Shown: in pieces, positions 11,877 to 24,161 of the stretch
Position numbering within the stretch: the stretch's first letter is position 1
How the letters are laid out: each line of letters begins with the position of its first letter
Assembly: GCA_029851415.1 (NCBI GenBank)
Contig: CM056742.1
Coordinates: 15,107,736-15,171,735, forward strand
DNA: 64,000 nucleotides
Reading direction: 5' to 3'
Source: Eretmocerus hayati
Lineage: Eukaryota; Arthropoda; Insecta; Hymenoptera; Aphelinidae
Program-made: the position numbers and the translations under genes
Notes under the pieces: generated by a model
The model's input: only the letters and a program-made list of their open reading frames with translations
Told to the model about the DNA's origin: nothing
Databases searched by the model: none

Positions 11877-12790
11877 GAGGAAAGTGTACTCAACTTGCCT
11901 CTGTACCCAAATTGACTCAATATGCCGATCTCGGGAATGGGAACTCGTTGGCCTTCCGGAAATTTTTTTACGTTTGTTATGTTAAAATATGAGGAAGTCA
12001 GTGACCCCGAATCATTTCTGCATTCTCCAGAAAATTTGAAGTGATTTCCTATTTTTCGTGATTGCTTAGCTAAGAAAGCACCGAGGGAATTGCTTTCAGT
12101 AAAATTAGTGCCAAATTTTTTGAGTTCAACCAATCTCAACGTACCTTAGTGCATTCAATTTCTTGTCTCAAAACCTTTGAAATATATTTCTTAGAGTTGC
12201 AAAATTCAGATCTGGAGCTGTTTTACGTGCAAAACACGGAGACGATTTGTGAAACAAGGATGCCAACATCAGAGTGTACCCAACATGCCCCCATAGGTTA
12301 ATCTCAAAAAGGCGTGCAGTACGAGTTTTTTCACAACTCAGATCGTGTTCATCGCGTCAAAATAGGTCGGAAATAGTGTTTGGGATCGGCCAAAAGCCCC
12401 AAATGTGCTTGCACGGCGATAAAAACATTTCATCGCCGTTTTTCATAATTTTTTTGGGAAAATTGAGACAGTTTAGCTCCAATGGATTGAAATTGGATGT
12501 AGTTTACTTCATTTTGAAGATCTTCAAACAAGCTTCAAAATATGCTGAATTGCGTGGGATAATGTTGAGAGAGGCCAGACTTGTTGAGGGAATGGCATAA
12601 TGGAGGCAAGTTGGGTACACCATTTTGTAAACTCTAATAATCACTTTTTGGAAAAATTTAGACAGCTCAGCTCCAGTTGGTTGAATTCGAACGTATTCAA
12701 ATTTATTTTGAAGGTCTTGAAACAAGCTTTGGAATAAGCTGAAGCACTTGAAAATTGTTGAGGGGGGCGAGTTGGGCACACCTCCCTTAT
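11877..12790. mobile_element. MITE-like element, GGTAAGTGTACCCAAC family, copy 2
   Basis: The left end AAAGTGTACTCAACTTGCCT and right end GAGTTGGGCACACCTCCC are inverted. Internally the terminal motif appears twice more: AGTGTACCCAACATGCCCCC near 12,271 and GGAGGCAAGTTGGGTACACC near 12,602. The element therefore has nested terminal-like blocks, as in copies at 42.4 and 48.4 kb. It shares GCTTAGCTAAGAAAGCACCG (12,063) and AACGTACCTTAGTGCATTC (12,138) with the 42.4-kb copy. No transposase frame. Confidence 0.7.
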
Positions 12791-15272
12791 TTCAAGTTGA
12801 TTCTTTTGAAATGTTTGTACTGCAATGATGATGGAACCTGCCATAAGACTAAAATGAACAAAGCTGTCGTCGAATTCTCAAAAAGTATGCAAAATACAAA
12901 CTTAGAGCTCTCGTTGATATTTGTAATAGCCCTAATTCATCAATTCATTCTAAAAAATCGCCATGACCTAGAGATTTTACTAGAGGTGCATACAGGATTG
13001 TCAATAAAGTACTCGATTTAGCGAACGAAAATTCGAATATACTCATCTCACATGTCAAAAGAAGGGTAAATATTAATTTCAATCACTCATCGATCATCCT
13101 GTGTTTTGTGAAGATAAAAAATTTTGAAAGTCTAAAAAATCATCGAATGAGAATTTTCTACACACGAAGCACATTAGCCACATCATTTCATCTCACTTCT
13201 GATGTTTACGTGTTTAACATGTATTTTTCCAAAAGCTCGGAGTATTGAACTCATTCTAGTGCTTGAACCACGGGGGGCTGAAAGCTACGAGACGAAACCC
13301 TTAGCAAAGGGATTGTTATCAACTTCCCACTCGCAGCTGTACTTCAGGTAAGTGGACATGGCTTAACTTACTGTTACTTGGATGCACTCAATATTCTTGT
13401 GACCCGATGATTTATGACTGATTGACTTTTACTGTCGTGAGACATTCGGAAAATTGTACTACTCCGCTGAACATCTAACGTCAGAGATGGAACACAAAAG
13501 AAAAAAAAATTAATGGTGAGAATAGGATCTTTTGAAAGAATTGATATGAAGTGATGAACATGTAGTGGCCACTTCTGTACAGATCTTTGTACCACATATC
13601 ACTGACTCTAAAGAATTCTTTGACGTGAGTTGCTTCAATTTTCGTGAAATCATGATAACACAGAAAAAAACAGATATCAATCTGATTCGCAAATGCGTCA
13701 TCATTCATCACTAGAAACTTGAAATCCCCAAGTGCACTGAATTCGTGGAGAAGTTTCAATATCTAGAAAAAATACGTCTGTGTGGGCGTCGTTGAGCTGT
13801 CGTTGAACCACTCAAGTTTGAAACAAAATTCCGACGATTTTTATCTATTACTAAGGTCTGTTGACACAATCAAACGATCATCTTACAACCCTTTTATGAC
13901 TTTTGCTACTCATCTAATGGATATCTCAATTAAAAAGTGAAATACTAAGAGAGGGTCAAGGAATTTTCCGAATTCTGACGTTTCCTGTAACTCTTCTTCT
14001 GATACGATCATTCAATTTATTTATTAGCTTACCTATCTTATGCTACCATTCATCATTCTTCCACTAACAAGATGGGTTTCCAAGATAGAGAAAAATGGCA
14101 AGAACAAAATTTCAGAATATTTCACCTTGCATACTAGTTTGTATACTTTTCCAAAAAATTTCAAAAACATAGCAAAAATCGACTGATGATCATTTATATT
14201 CATACCCCAGGAGGCAACACCTCGCAAACCTTCTGTCAGAGTCCCCGGAAAATTCCCAGAGAATCTTCAAGTTCCCAGCTCAGTTATTTTCCGGAAATTT
14301 CATCGCTAAATACTCCGTGAGATGAAGATCCCTAAGATATGTTTATAAAGCTCTCTGAGATATTTCCCGGGAATTTCCTGCTAGCTCTTCGACAGTGCCG
14401 GATTTAGCGTGGTGGGGGCCCTTGTAAGGAATTCGAAATCAGGAGCCTAAAAATATTGGTCTGCTTGTGTATAAGTCATAGGAAATCCATCATTCAGAGC
14501 TGGTCGATGGTCGATTTGTGATTGATTTGGATTAATGTGCCTCTGGTATTCCATCACAATATTTTCGAAATTGATGTCTTGGGTCTGATATCGGATGGGC
14601 GAAGATTGGTTACGTAACGTTTCTCAAAACTTTTGGGACATATTTTTGAATGCGACTATTATCCGTGCGTGCATCTCATTCGGTCATCCGCCGCTTTCTG
14701 AATTTGGTTGCCTCGGTCAACTGCAGCCATGCGCATAAAGACGTAGATGTGCCTCTACCGCAATACACGCGTCAAGATTGAAACACGTACTATAATACAC
14801 TTTAGCGATTTGAGAATCTGAGAATCCAGTACCTACGACATAAAGTGCGCACATCGATATATAGTATTAGTAGTCCAGTACCCACAAAGTGGGAATCAAG
14901 ACTTTGCTTTCTCATAGCCCACTTGCATCTAAAGCAAACAAACTTGGCCAATCGGTATACTGGACCAAAGCTTTGTCAATTCCCAAAGCAATCCGCCGAC
15001 TAACTCTCATGATAGCTAGGCTAGCTAACCTATAGAATTCTACGTAATTGTCAAGCGGAGTCCCGAATGTACGCGCAACAAAATTACAGAACTGAACGAA
15101 GAGACCGAGCTTTATTTACGCAATTAATGTTTGACGAATGCTGGAGGGGATGTATTATTATATATGTATTTCGTATCTATGTTTTCGCTATAGTCTATTA
15201 TGTACGTGAGCGCGTTTCCGATTTCCACTGTAATTTTTAAGCTCAGCTTTCTGTAGCGCTGCCACATACACA
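12791..15272. other. Unannotated AT-rich DNA
   Basis: Short open frames of 60-92 codons overlap on both strands (13,374-13,759) without exon-like features. No inverted repeat, array or RNA gene recognised. Confidence 0.4.
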
Positions 15273-15294
15273 CCCGCGTAGAAATCGAGAATAT

Positions 15295-15436
15295 TGGCGA
15301 CATGTCGCCGACCTATCGCTAATTCGTATTGGCGATAGCTTTGCGATAGGTCGGCGATAGCTTGGCGATATGTCGGCGATATGATTTTGCGACAGCTCGC
15401 GGACATATCGCCAAACCTGTATTTGCGACATGTCGC
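15295..15436. repeat. Subterminal GGCGATA/GGCGACATGTCGCC motif cluster, left
   Basis: Just inside the left terminus, GGCGATAGC, GGCGATATG, GCGATAGGTC and the palindromes GCGACATGTCGC and GACATGTCGC recur about every 15-25 bp in both orientations. Such subterminal clusters are typical transposase-binding regions of DNA transposons; that role is inferred. The right end repeats the pattern at 18,858-19,000. Confidence 0.75.
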
Positions 15437-15660
15437 AAATTGAACCATGATTTTTTTCCAAAAATTCTACTTCTGAAGGAAATTAACAGAAATTTAACTG
15501 ATTTTCCATTCCCTATTCGAAATCCAAGGCAATTTTGATTGGTATCATTTGGGGTTTATTCAGTTTGAGATCGGAACGAACAACATTATAAATTTTGCAT
15601 TTACACTCAATTCGGAACATCTCCCGACATAAAAATACATTCTGCACAAGTGTCTGACCG

Positions 15661-16633
15661 CACGGAAAAAAATAGTTTGTTGGATTCACAAAAGGTTTTG
15701 TGAAATTCACAAACCAAATCATTTCCGCACAACAAACTAACTTTTGTTAGATTCACAAATGTGTTTGTGTTATTCACAAATAATCCGGTCTCGCTCTGAC
15801 GACAACAAACTGACTATTTGTTGGAATTCATTAGCCCAACAAATAGGTGTTTTGAAGTGATTTGAGGAAATTTTGATAAAATGGGAAAATGCCGGAATAG
15901 GTGACAATCCACCTATTTTACCTTAATCAAAAATACAAACTTTTAGAGAATAACAAGAATGTAACTGGATTATCGTGCGTACGTTCGTACATTTGCAGAG
16001 AATCGATTCATTGAGAAGAGTATTGGTCTGATCGTGAATATATCAGAACTATCCAATGATGATCAATGATAGTTGTAAATCGATCATCCTGGATTATGTG
16101 AAATACATTTGGTTAAAAGGCATCTAACAAAATAGCCATTTGTTGGCCCAACAAATGGCTATTTTGTTAGATGCCTTTTAACCAAATGTATTTCACATAA
16201 TCCAGGATGATCGATTTACAACTATCATTGATCATCATTGGATAGTTCTGATATATTCACGATCAGACCAATACTCTTCTCAATGAATCGATTCTCTGCA
16301 AATGTACGAACGTACGCACGATAATCCAGTTACATTCTTGTTATTCTCTAAAAGTTTGTATTTTTGATTAAGGTAAAATAGGTGGATTGTCACCTATTCC
16401 GGCATTTTCCCATTTTATCAAAATTTCCTCAAATCACTTCAAAACACCTATTTGTTGGGCTAATGAATTCCAACAAATAGTCAGTTTGTTGTCGTCAGAG
16501 CGAGACCGGATTATTTGTGAATAACACAAACACATTTGTGAATCTAACAAAAGTTAGTTTGTTGTGCGGAAATGATTTGGTTTGTGAATTTCACAAAACC
16601 TTTTGTGAATCCAACAAACTATTTTTTTCCGTG
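15661..16633. mobile_element. Near-perfect 973-bp palindrome nested in left arm
   Basis: Arms of 486 bp (15,661-16,146 and 16,148-16,633) read as reverse complements around a single central base at 16,147, with no net indel: paired coordinates sum to 32,294 at both the ends and the centre. The termini are CACGGAAAAAAATAG and its complement. Near the ends, short words such as TTCACAAA, TTTGTTGG and AACAAA recur in both orientations. The corresponding right-arm position (about 18,634) is empty and reads straight through the junction (CACGATACGGTCAGAC), so this is an insertion made after the larger inverted repeat existed. The flanks show no target duplication relative to the empty site. CACGG termini and subterminal repeats might suggest a CACTA-like origin, but this is weak. 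Confidence 0.9.
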
Positions 16634-18857
16634 TATCGTGGAATTAATTTGGTGGCATTATTTACAGAGTATGAAAATATTGGGAGAATTATGGAAATCA
16701 TATCAAGACACGTGAGTTTGAAAGAAAATCGGCCGTAATTGATGTTGAGCCTTGCGTTGAGCAGCCCTAGAAGTCTGGCGCGTAACTCTTTTTGAATACA
16801 GTTGATGTTGCAAAATTGTACAGCAATCACTCGAACAGCATCGCTCAGAGGGATCAAAAAGTACCAAGGCCAACGCCGAGACTCATCACATCAGGTATCA
16901 GGAATCTGCAAAAATGAATTTCAGAAAGAATCAATGCACAATCAAATCGAGATGTCCTGTTTCCAATTAATTTTGATCATTTTTTCAATTAATGAGTGAG
17001 ACTACTAAAGCAAAATAGTGCATTTCGAGTAGAGTGTGCGCGGGAGGACGCACTCTTGCAAATTTGAAATCGCGCTTGATTGATGTAGAAGCCACAAATT
17101 GATGAAAATTAGCTAGGCTACTTGAATACTTATCTGATGCGCTCGACGACTCATCATTGGTCTTGAATTTTCTGAAGTGGCAAAGACAGTTCTCGAACGG
17201 TTTTCTTCAACCATGGCAGAACCATGCCTCCTCTCCAGCTGATGCGATGTGAGTGTTTACCTGTGGCGTAGATTATGATATGAATGACTGCTCCGTCTGG
17301 TCAAAAATCGTGATATTTCTTTGCTCAATAACTCTTTCTCTCGAGTGGGATTGAAAGCCAAATACACAAAGAGAAAAACCAGACCAGGTAGAAATAACAT
17401 TGGTTGAGGTTAGTCGGACAAACTGAGCACTGAGGCTAATTTTTACAAGTTTCGAAGTAAATGTGGGCAATTGTAATGTACTCACTTGCTTGTAATTTTT
17501 ATCTGGATTCGGCGCGAGAGTTTTGTTAGAGTAATTCTATTTCCCAAATAATATTCCAATCCGTACATTGCAGGTTGGTCGATTCGTCTCTCTGGATCAA
17601 TATATTATGATAGCGGTTTGTTGATGCTAACCACCAGCACAATTCAGTCAGTGCAGTTGGGATGGTGGTCGAGGAAAACAAATCGATCGACCTGCAATGT
17701 CCGGGTTTTAAAATATTACTAGAGAAATACAACTACCCCCACGAAACTCTCGCGATGAATCAAGATAAAAATTACAAGCAAGTGAGTAAATTACAATTGC
17801 CCACATTTACTTCGAAACTTGTAAAAATTAGCCTCAGTGCTCAGTTTGTCCGACTAACCTCAACCAATGTTATTTCTACCTGGTCTGGTTTTTCTCTTTG
17901 TGTATTTGGCTTTCAATCCCACTCGAGAGAAAGAGTTATTGAGCAAAGAAATATCACGATTTTTGACCAGACGGAGCAGTCATTCATATCATAATCTACG
18001 CCACAGGTAAACACTCACATCGCATCAGCTGGAGAGGAGGCATGGTTCTGCCATGGTTGAAGAAAACCGTTCGAGACCTGTCTTTGCCACTTCAGAAAAT
18101 TCAAGACCAATGATGAGTCGTCGAGCGCATCAGATAAGTATTCAAGTAGCCTAGCTAATTTTCATCAATTTGTGGCTTCTACATCAATCAAGCGCGATTT
18201 CAAATTTGCAAGAGTGCGTCCTCCCGCGCACACTCTACTCAAAATGCACGATTTTGCTTTAGTAGTCTTACTCATTAATTGAAAAAATGATCAAAATTAA
18301 TTGGAAACAGGACATCTCGGCTTGATTGTGCATTGATTCTTTCTGAAATTCATTTTTGCAGATTCCTGATACCTGATGTGATGAGTCTCGGCGTTGGCCT
18401 TGGTACTTTTTGATCCCTCTGAGCGATGCTGTTCGAGTGATTGCTGTACAATTTTGCAACATCACCTGTATTCAAAAAGAGTTACGCGCCAGACTTCTAG
18501 GGCTGCTCAACGCAAGGCTCAACATCAATTACGGCCGATTTTCTTTCAAACTCACGTGTCTTGATATGATTTCCATAATTCTCCCAATATTTTCATACTC
18601 TGTAAATAATGCCACCAAATTAATTCCACGATACGGTCAGACACTTGTGCAGAATGTATTTTTATATCGGGAGATGTTCCGAATTGAGTGTAAATGCAAA
18701 ATTTATTATGTTATTCGTTCCGATTTCAAACTGAATAAACCCCAAATAATACCAATCAAAATTGCCTTGGATTTTGAATAGGGAATGGAAAATGAGTAAA
18801 ATTTCTGTTAATTTCCTTCAAAAGTAGAATTTTTGGAAAAAAATCATGGTTCAATTT

Positions 18858-19000
18858 GCGACATGTCGCAAATACAGGTTTGGCGATATGTCCGCGAGCT
18901 GTCGCAAAATCATATCGCTGACATATCGCCAAGCTATCGCCGACCTATCGCAAAGCTATCGCCAATAAGAATCAGCGATAGGTCGGCGACATGTCGCCAA
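18858..19000. repeat. Subterminal GGCGATA motif cluster, right
   Basis: Inverted counterpart of the left cluster, with the same GCGACATGTCGC palindromes and GCGATAGGTCGGCGA words. A few substitutions separate it from the left copy (for example AAGAATCAGCG here against the AATTCGTATTGGCG side there). Confidence 0.75.
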
Positions 19001-19021
19001 TATTTTCGATTTCTACGCGGG

Positions 19022-20030
19022 CAAGTATGTACATGCAAACGAACATCATTTGCAGCTGGCAATGGTAATGTGAGAGACTTACGCTTCGTTATTTACCTAA
19101 TTTGACACAGCGGGTGTCTTTTGTGGCCTTGATTAGTGCGAATTTTGCAGGATTTGTCGAAATGCGTTCGATTTTGAATCGGACACTGATAAACCTGAAT
19201 GGATTTTTCTTGAAGGGTGAGATAATCGTGAGATAGGGTATCTGTGAGGGGGTGAATTCTTGTTACTCAATCAACTGTAATGTTTTGAAGCTCTGCAGGC
19301 AAAAGTTTTCCAGCTTCATTCTTAGCAGCATCAGAGTCAGCTTTCGCCTGGAGAACGTCGTGGATCTGGATCCCGGATTTTACCGGAAGCCGAAGATCTG
19401 CACTTTTTTAACATATCTAGATAAAACCTAAGATGGCAGTCCCCATTGAGCTATTATTTCAGATTTACAGTCCTTGACATTTTATAAACATCTGTGTTAA
19501 CCCTCTCACTTCCAAAGTCGTTTGTGTACAGATGACAAAATAGGTCCTGTAAATTTCCAGTACATTTGTGATATATGAGAATCGGTCAATTAGGATCAAG
19601 AAAGATCGTGAAAAATTTCAAAGTATATCTAGATAGACGTTTCAAGAATAAGTCTCAGAGAAAGAGTGGATAAATATCGATGCAGGGATATGAGACAATG
19701 ATAAATGTTCAATATTCAAAGTTAAACATTTTCCAGATCCTTTGGCCGTATCCTCGCCCCAATAACACCAGGAAATAAATTCCATAATATTTTTTAAACT
19801 TGACATAACTCAGAACAGAGCAAGATACATCGCATCTAGACTAAACTCCGTAGTGCGTAATGAGTTGGCAGCAGTCTCAACATAATTATGATCACGTTAA
19901 CTCTCACTGATGGAATCTAGCGTCATTGCCTGTCTCCTACCGTCCATTCGGCTCATAAATGTTTTTGATCAGTCAAAGGTGCCTGGAGTGCTTCTGTAGC
20001 TCAAAATAAAATTTGTAAAATGATGAATCG
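19022..20030. other. Unannotated
   Basis: No repeats, hairpins or exon-like frames recognised. Confidence 0.4.
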
Positions 20031-20770
20031 TTCCAGATCGTGCCAGATACCCCTGAACCATTCGTGGCCACCCCAGACCACTCCAGCCTCCTCCCCAAAC
20101 CATTCCAGATCGTAACAGACCGTCTTAGACCATCCCAAACCGTACCATACGGTCCCAGATGGTACCAAAGCATTTGTGCCAGATCGCGCCAGACTGCAGT
20201 AGAACATTCTAGATCATTCCGGATCAGTTTAGATCATTACAGACCACCCTAGACTTCAATAGACCATCTGAGACCATTCCAGACCATACCAGACCGTTTC
20301 AGAACGTATCAGAACGTACTAGATAATACTAGACTGTTTGTGACAGACCGTATATATCATCCGAGATTGTATTGAGTCGTTCCAGACCGTACGGAACCAA
20401 ATCAGACCATTCCAGACCGTTTCAGACTGCCCAGACCATCTGAAATCATCCTAGGCCTATCTAGGCTGCCCCAGACCGTACACGAATGTCTCAGATCAAC
20501 CCAAACCGTTCCAGACCGTGCCAGATACCCCCGGACCGTCCAATGCTATCCCAGGCTACCCTGCCCTCCCCTCCCCGTCCGACCCGACCATTCCAGACCG
20601 CACCAAAAAGTCCCAGATGGTACCAGAACGTTTGTGCCAGACCATCCCACCGCACTAGAACATCCTAGAGAGGTTCAGATCAATGTAGACCGTCCCAGAC
20701 CATTCAAGACCATTTCAGAGCGTATCAGAGCGTACCATACCATTCCAGACCGTGCCACAACATCCCAGAT
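20031..20770. repeat. 10-bp minisatellite, about 74 degenerate copies
   Basis: The unit is close to AGACCNTNCC and stays in a 10-bp register for hundreds of bases, for example AGACCATACC AGACCGTTTC from 20,281. Many units are degenerate and there are a few off-register breaks. Because 30 bp equals ten codons, open frames rich in Pro/Arg on one strand and Trp/Gly on the other run through it by periodicity alone. Confidence 0.92.
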
Positions 20771-21019
20771 AACAAGACACTGTTTCTCACAGTGATCCCA
20801 AAACCGCACGGGAAGCAATTGTATATCACTCCTTTCCAATCAATACTCTCTCTCGTCTCTTTCAACATTGTAGTGCAGTCATTACAGACCGCTTTCTTGA
20901 AATGAACGTTCAGTTTGGACTGCGGTTTGTTGATTTTTAACCGCATCATTGACGTGCTTTCATGACGCTGGGCAGAAAGGGTTGGTCACATGGCATGAGA
21001 AGATATCCTAGTACCGTTG

Positions 21020-21200
21020 AATATCCCGTGGCTCAGTGGATGAGGTGACGGACTACCATGCGGGATTCTACATGCGAATTCCGGACGAGCTCCACTGAGA
21101 TGGTTTCTCACACCTTTTTTCAGTGGTCTCGGTGGTTCGGATCTCAACTGAAACTGTAGGTCCTTATTGTAACCGAGGTGTGAATGAAATAGTTTTGCGA
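21020..21200 (+). mobile_element. tRNA-derived SINE-like sequence
   Basis: TGGCTCAGTGG at 21,029-21,039 matches an RNA polymerase III A box, and GCGAATTCCGG at 21,074-21,084 is a B-box-like element at tRNA-like spacing. No complete tRNA cloverleaf is convincing. The sequence downstream (CTCGGTGGTTCGGATCTCAA and onward) would be the SINE body. I found no target duplication or tail, so the ends are approximate. Confidence 0.55.
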
Positions 21201-22862
21201 TATGGTGTTGTGTGCCTCGTTGCATTTTGAGAACAGAATGACTAATACGAAAATTTTTTCATCGTGAAATTTTCTAGTAGAAATGGTTTTGAGTCACTCA
21301 TTTTGAATTTTTCATCACAAATATCGTATAGATTAGTCCACACAATAATGTTATTTTTTGATGTAATGCCACGTGGTTTTGTTATTGATTTGGTTTCTTA
21401 ATTCTTGATAGCGTCTGCTGCTTTGTTGGTTGTAGTTATCACAACCATCTATGCATGGATTCAGAGGAAAATTTCGGGGATATTTGCCTCGTAATGAGGC
21501 AAAAATAAGTATTGATTTTTGATTATCGCGCGATATTGAATGCATCGAGCACGTACCGTTCGGAGATAGTTTCAGGTATGCGTAGAGAACTGTAAATTCC
21601 AGTGCCTATGCGATAAACATTTCCAAAAACAGAATCAAGTTTTGGGGTACCCTGAATCTGAATGCAAGCCTCATAGGAAATTTGCAGTCCAACAAGATTT
21701 AAATACAGTTTCCTCATTTGGGCTGTTACTCCGGCCATAATTTAATTACAAGTTCTAAGTTAAATTTACCAATACATTGATTTGCGGAAGATTAATTTGA
21801 TCGATTCTTAAAAAATTGTGACTTCGAATTCCCAGCTAACTAATGAAAATCCTCACAGGTGGGTTGGTTTTTGGAGAACTTTATGCGTGAATCAAATAGA
21901 AAGTCGCAATTCAATCATATTGGAATGGCACTGTTTATCTTTCGACATGCTATTTAGCCAAAATCTGACAACAAGTTCTGTTCAAATTCTGCATCATCGT
22001 TGTCCGGATACTAGCAAGATTTGAGGCGGTATCGCGTAATTGGGGAGTAGAATGATATCCGAAAAGTCGTGGCTTCCACTGTCTATAGATGTCATCAAAA
22101 TTTTTGAAACTGGGTGGTTAAATAGAAATTTCCAAACGCAAACCTACCAGAAAACTGTATCCCTGAGCGAATTTGAGTAACTTTTACTCTTCCTTTTCAA
22201 TCGTTGTCCCATCGAACTATACAAATTGACCAATGATGAGAATTTTTCATTATGCGGAAAGTGGGACAAACGAGGCCCATACATTGAGCGTCGAGTTCTT
22301 TCAAGGAACGCTTTGAATATCCACACACGCGTAAATATACTGCTCCCGTTGTTTACTCCAATAGCATAGAAGAATTTGGCAATCAATTGAAATTCAACCA
22401 GGCCAAGGATGAGTAATGTGCAAACTGTCAGGAGACTCAAGATATATTAAGTAGTCAAGAATCACAGGTCAAGATATCGACAAATATCGCTCAGTTGATT
22501 AACGTGTACCTGGGAACAGCATGACCGCAATCTACTGCGATTTAAGGCTCGTGTGACAAACCATCTTGCTATGTAGTTGATAACCAAATACCTTGTACAA
22601 TTTCGAGGAATCGGCTTGTGACTTCATTTTATATAGCACATAGATGATATCCTGAATAGGCCGATATCTAAGTCTGCGAAAAGCCAGCTTGATATCCAGA
22701 ATGAAAAATGCTCCAGAATATCCTTGAATACTACTTGTAATAAGTAATTGACTTGTTACGGAGATTCTCGCCTTCCCTGTTGATTGGCTACCATAACTAC
22801 GCGATCGCGGGCAGGTTCCATTCAATCTGTTAGAGTGGACGAATTAGTGCGCTGGTTGATCA
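21201..22862. other. Weak minus-strand coding signals, otherwise empty
   Basis: On the minus strand, a 71-codon frame with a true ATG (21,738 down to 21,523) and an open run at about 22,427-22,144 look mildly protein-like. The latter is preceded by an acceptor-like CTCCTGACAG and its frame meets a donor-like CTG|GTAGGT. The frames start, otherwise, at non-ATG codons and no family is recognised. I do not call a gene. Confidence 0.25.
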
Positions 22863-23197
22863 GCGCGGCTTCAGCTCAGTGGTTAGAGTGTCGGACTTCA
22901 TTTCGCCGCTCATCCTGAAGTAACGCGCGCGCAGTTCCGGGCTAAGGTGGTAGACACAGGTGGATTTCCTTCTTGATTGCCCGATGCCCTAGGTATCGGA
23001 CATCAAGTGGAGAGGGATTCTACACGGCCGGGCCCACCTCTTGGGCCCCACCGAAACCCGTGTCCCGCCTGGTTTGGCCTGCGTGGACTATGCGTAGTCC
23101 GCGTAAACTGAACCAATCCAGTGTCTGGCGACGAATCCGAAGGATCTTGAGGTAGAATTTGCCCTGTAACCACCTTAAAAGAAATAATAATAATAAA
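22863..23197 (+). mobile_element. SINE or retroposon with tRNA-like head and AAT tail
   Basis: The head GGCTTCAGCTCAGTGGTTAG (from 22,868) resembles a tRNA D-arm/A-box region, and GCGCAGTTCCGGGCT is a degenerate B-box position. A GC-rich body follows, and the element ends in AAATAATAATAATAAAA, a simple-repeat tail like those of some non-LTR elements. A 12-bp word GTGTCGGACTTC occurs at 22,888-22,899 and again at 23,202-23,213 right after the tail, so part of the unit (22,900-23,201) may itself be a retroposed piece with that word as its target duplication. Confidence 0.65.
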
Positions 23198-23201
23198 ATG
23201 C

Positions 23202-24161
23202 GTGTCGGACTTCCACCCGAGAGTCTCGGACAAACTCGAAAAGCTACTTAACCAAACCAACAAATGCAACCAGTCACTTAACCTCAAAGTTAACGAGGAA
23301 AAATATGAAACACTCCTATTCCCAGTCCCTCTAAACAAATTCGGCAATAACAAAAGAGAACAAATCAAGGACCTCCAAGTATATATCCATACGGAGAGTG
23401 GACCCATCCAAATCGACAATAAACCTTCAGTGGAATACCTAGGAGTCGGAATTGATCCCCTCATGCGCCTTCACTCACACCTCAGAACACAACTTGAGAA
23501 AGCAAGGCGATCATTCCGAGCCCTTAGCCGAATTTTCTATAGCAAAGCGATCTCACAAAGATCCAAAATCATCTGTTATTCATTACTTATTTGATCAATT
23601 TCAACATATATGGCCCATATTTGGTGGAATAAAGGCGCAGCTTTGATGGAAAAGTTTAGGAAATTGGATAGGCACTGTTTGCGTACCTCCCTCCACACTT
23701 ACAGAAAAGAGAGCGGGAAAGAATTCGTCAATAATGAGATCTTATACAATTTAGAAAATATACCGAGAGTCGACAAAATTCATCATCAAACTCACGCGAG
23801 ACTGTTTCAAAATCCTGAAGAGAGTCAATTACGAAATCATACAATCTTTCACATACTTAGACGAATCTAAGCGCAGAAAAAGAGCCCGGTCAGGCTATCT
23901 CCATCTACACTCATTCATGTATTATGACCAAATCCGATGCGTACAAGACCTAAATAATGTCCCAATAATATACCACGTACCCAGACATCAGTTTAACAAA
24001 ACGATACTTTTTGACGGTAAAGATCCCAACCTGGGGCCATACCTAACCGTGACTACCGTGACCAACGGAGGACCCAAGATCGTTAATGGTGGCTTGCCGA
24101 TGCACCCGCAAATGGGGAAAGAAATTCGTAAAAGATCTGGGCATAAGAATAGAAACTAAAT
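23202..24161 (+). pseudogene. Jockey-type non-LTR retrotransposon, 3' part of RT/ORF2, broken
   Basis: The first frame (23,202-23,594) carries the RT palm/thumb region of Jockey-like elements: LNLKVNEEKYETLLF, then KPSVEYLGVGID and a helix ending SKIICYSLLI. The catalytic YADD box should lie just upstream and is missing. The reading then shifts frame (23,577-23,870, containing MAHIWWNKGA and FRKLDRHCLRT), shifts again around 23,870-23,917, and ends in a frame with KWGKKFVKDLGIRIETK before a stop at 24,159-24,161. It is a 5'-truncated copy with at least three frame breaks, joined at its left edge to the retroposon tail at 23,197. No poly-A tail was recognised downstream. Confidence 0.8.

Larger units (their letters stand above)
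15273..19021. mobile_element. Large fold-back element, arms about 1.35 kb
   Basis: The sequence from 15,273 reads as the near-identical reverse complement of the sequence ending at 19,021, starting CCCGCGTAGAAATCGA. Arms meet around 17,640, near an imperfect terminal hairpin (CCACCA near 17,630 to TGGTGG near 17,667). For example 17,481-17,503 is exactly complementary to 17,764-17,786. The left arm is longer only because it carries a separate 973-bp palindromic insertion at 15,661-16,633; without it the two arms match in length to within tens of bases and differ at a few percent of sites. No transposase-like frame is present; the open frames in one arm (such as 17,662-17,994 on +) are mirrored in the other (17,273-17,485 on -). 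No target duplication is evident at the ends. Superfamily unknown. Confidence 0.9.

Noticed and set aside
18410..18781. 123-codon frame in the fold-back right arm
   Set aside because: Mirrored in the left arm where it is interrupted by the palindrome insertion; not transposase-like.
20031..20770. CRISPR-like array
   Set aside because: Direct 10-bp degenerate repeat with no spacers.
21024..21090. Functional tRNA gene
   Set aside because: A and B boxes fit but no acceptor or anticodon stem closes properly; a SINE head is more likely.
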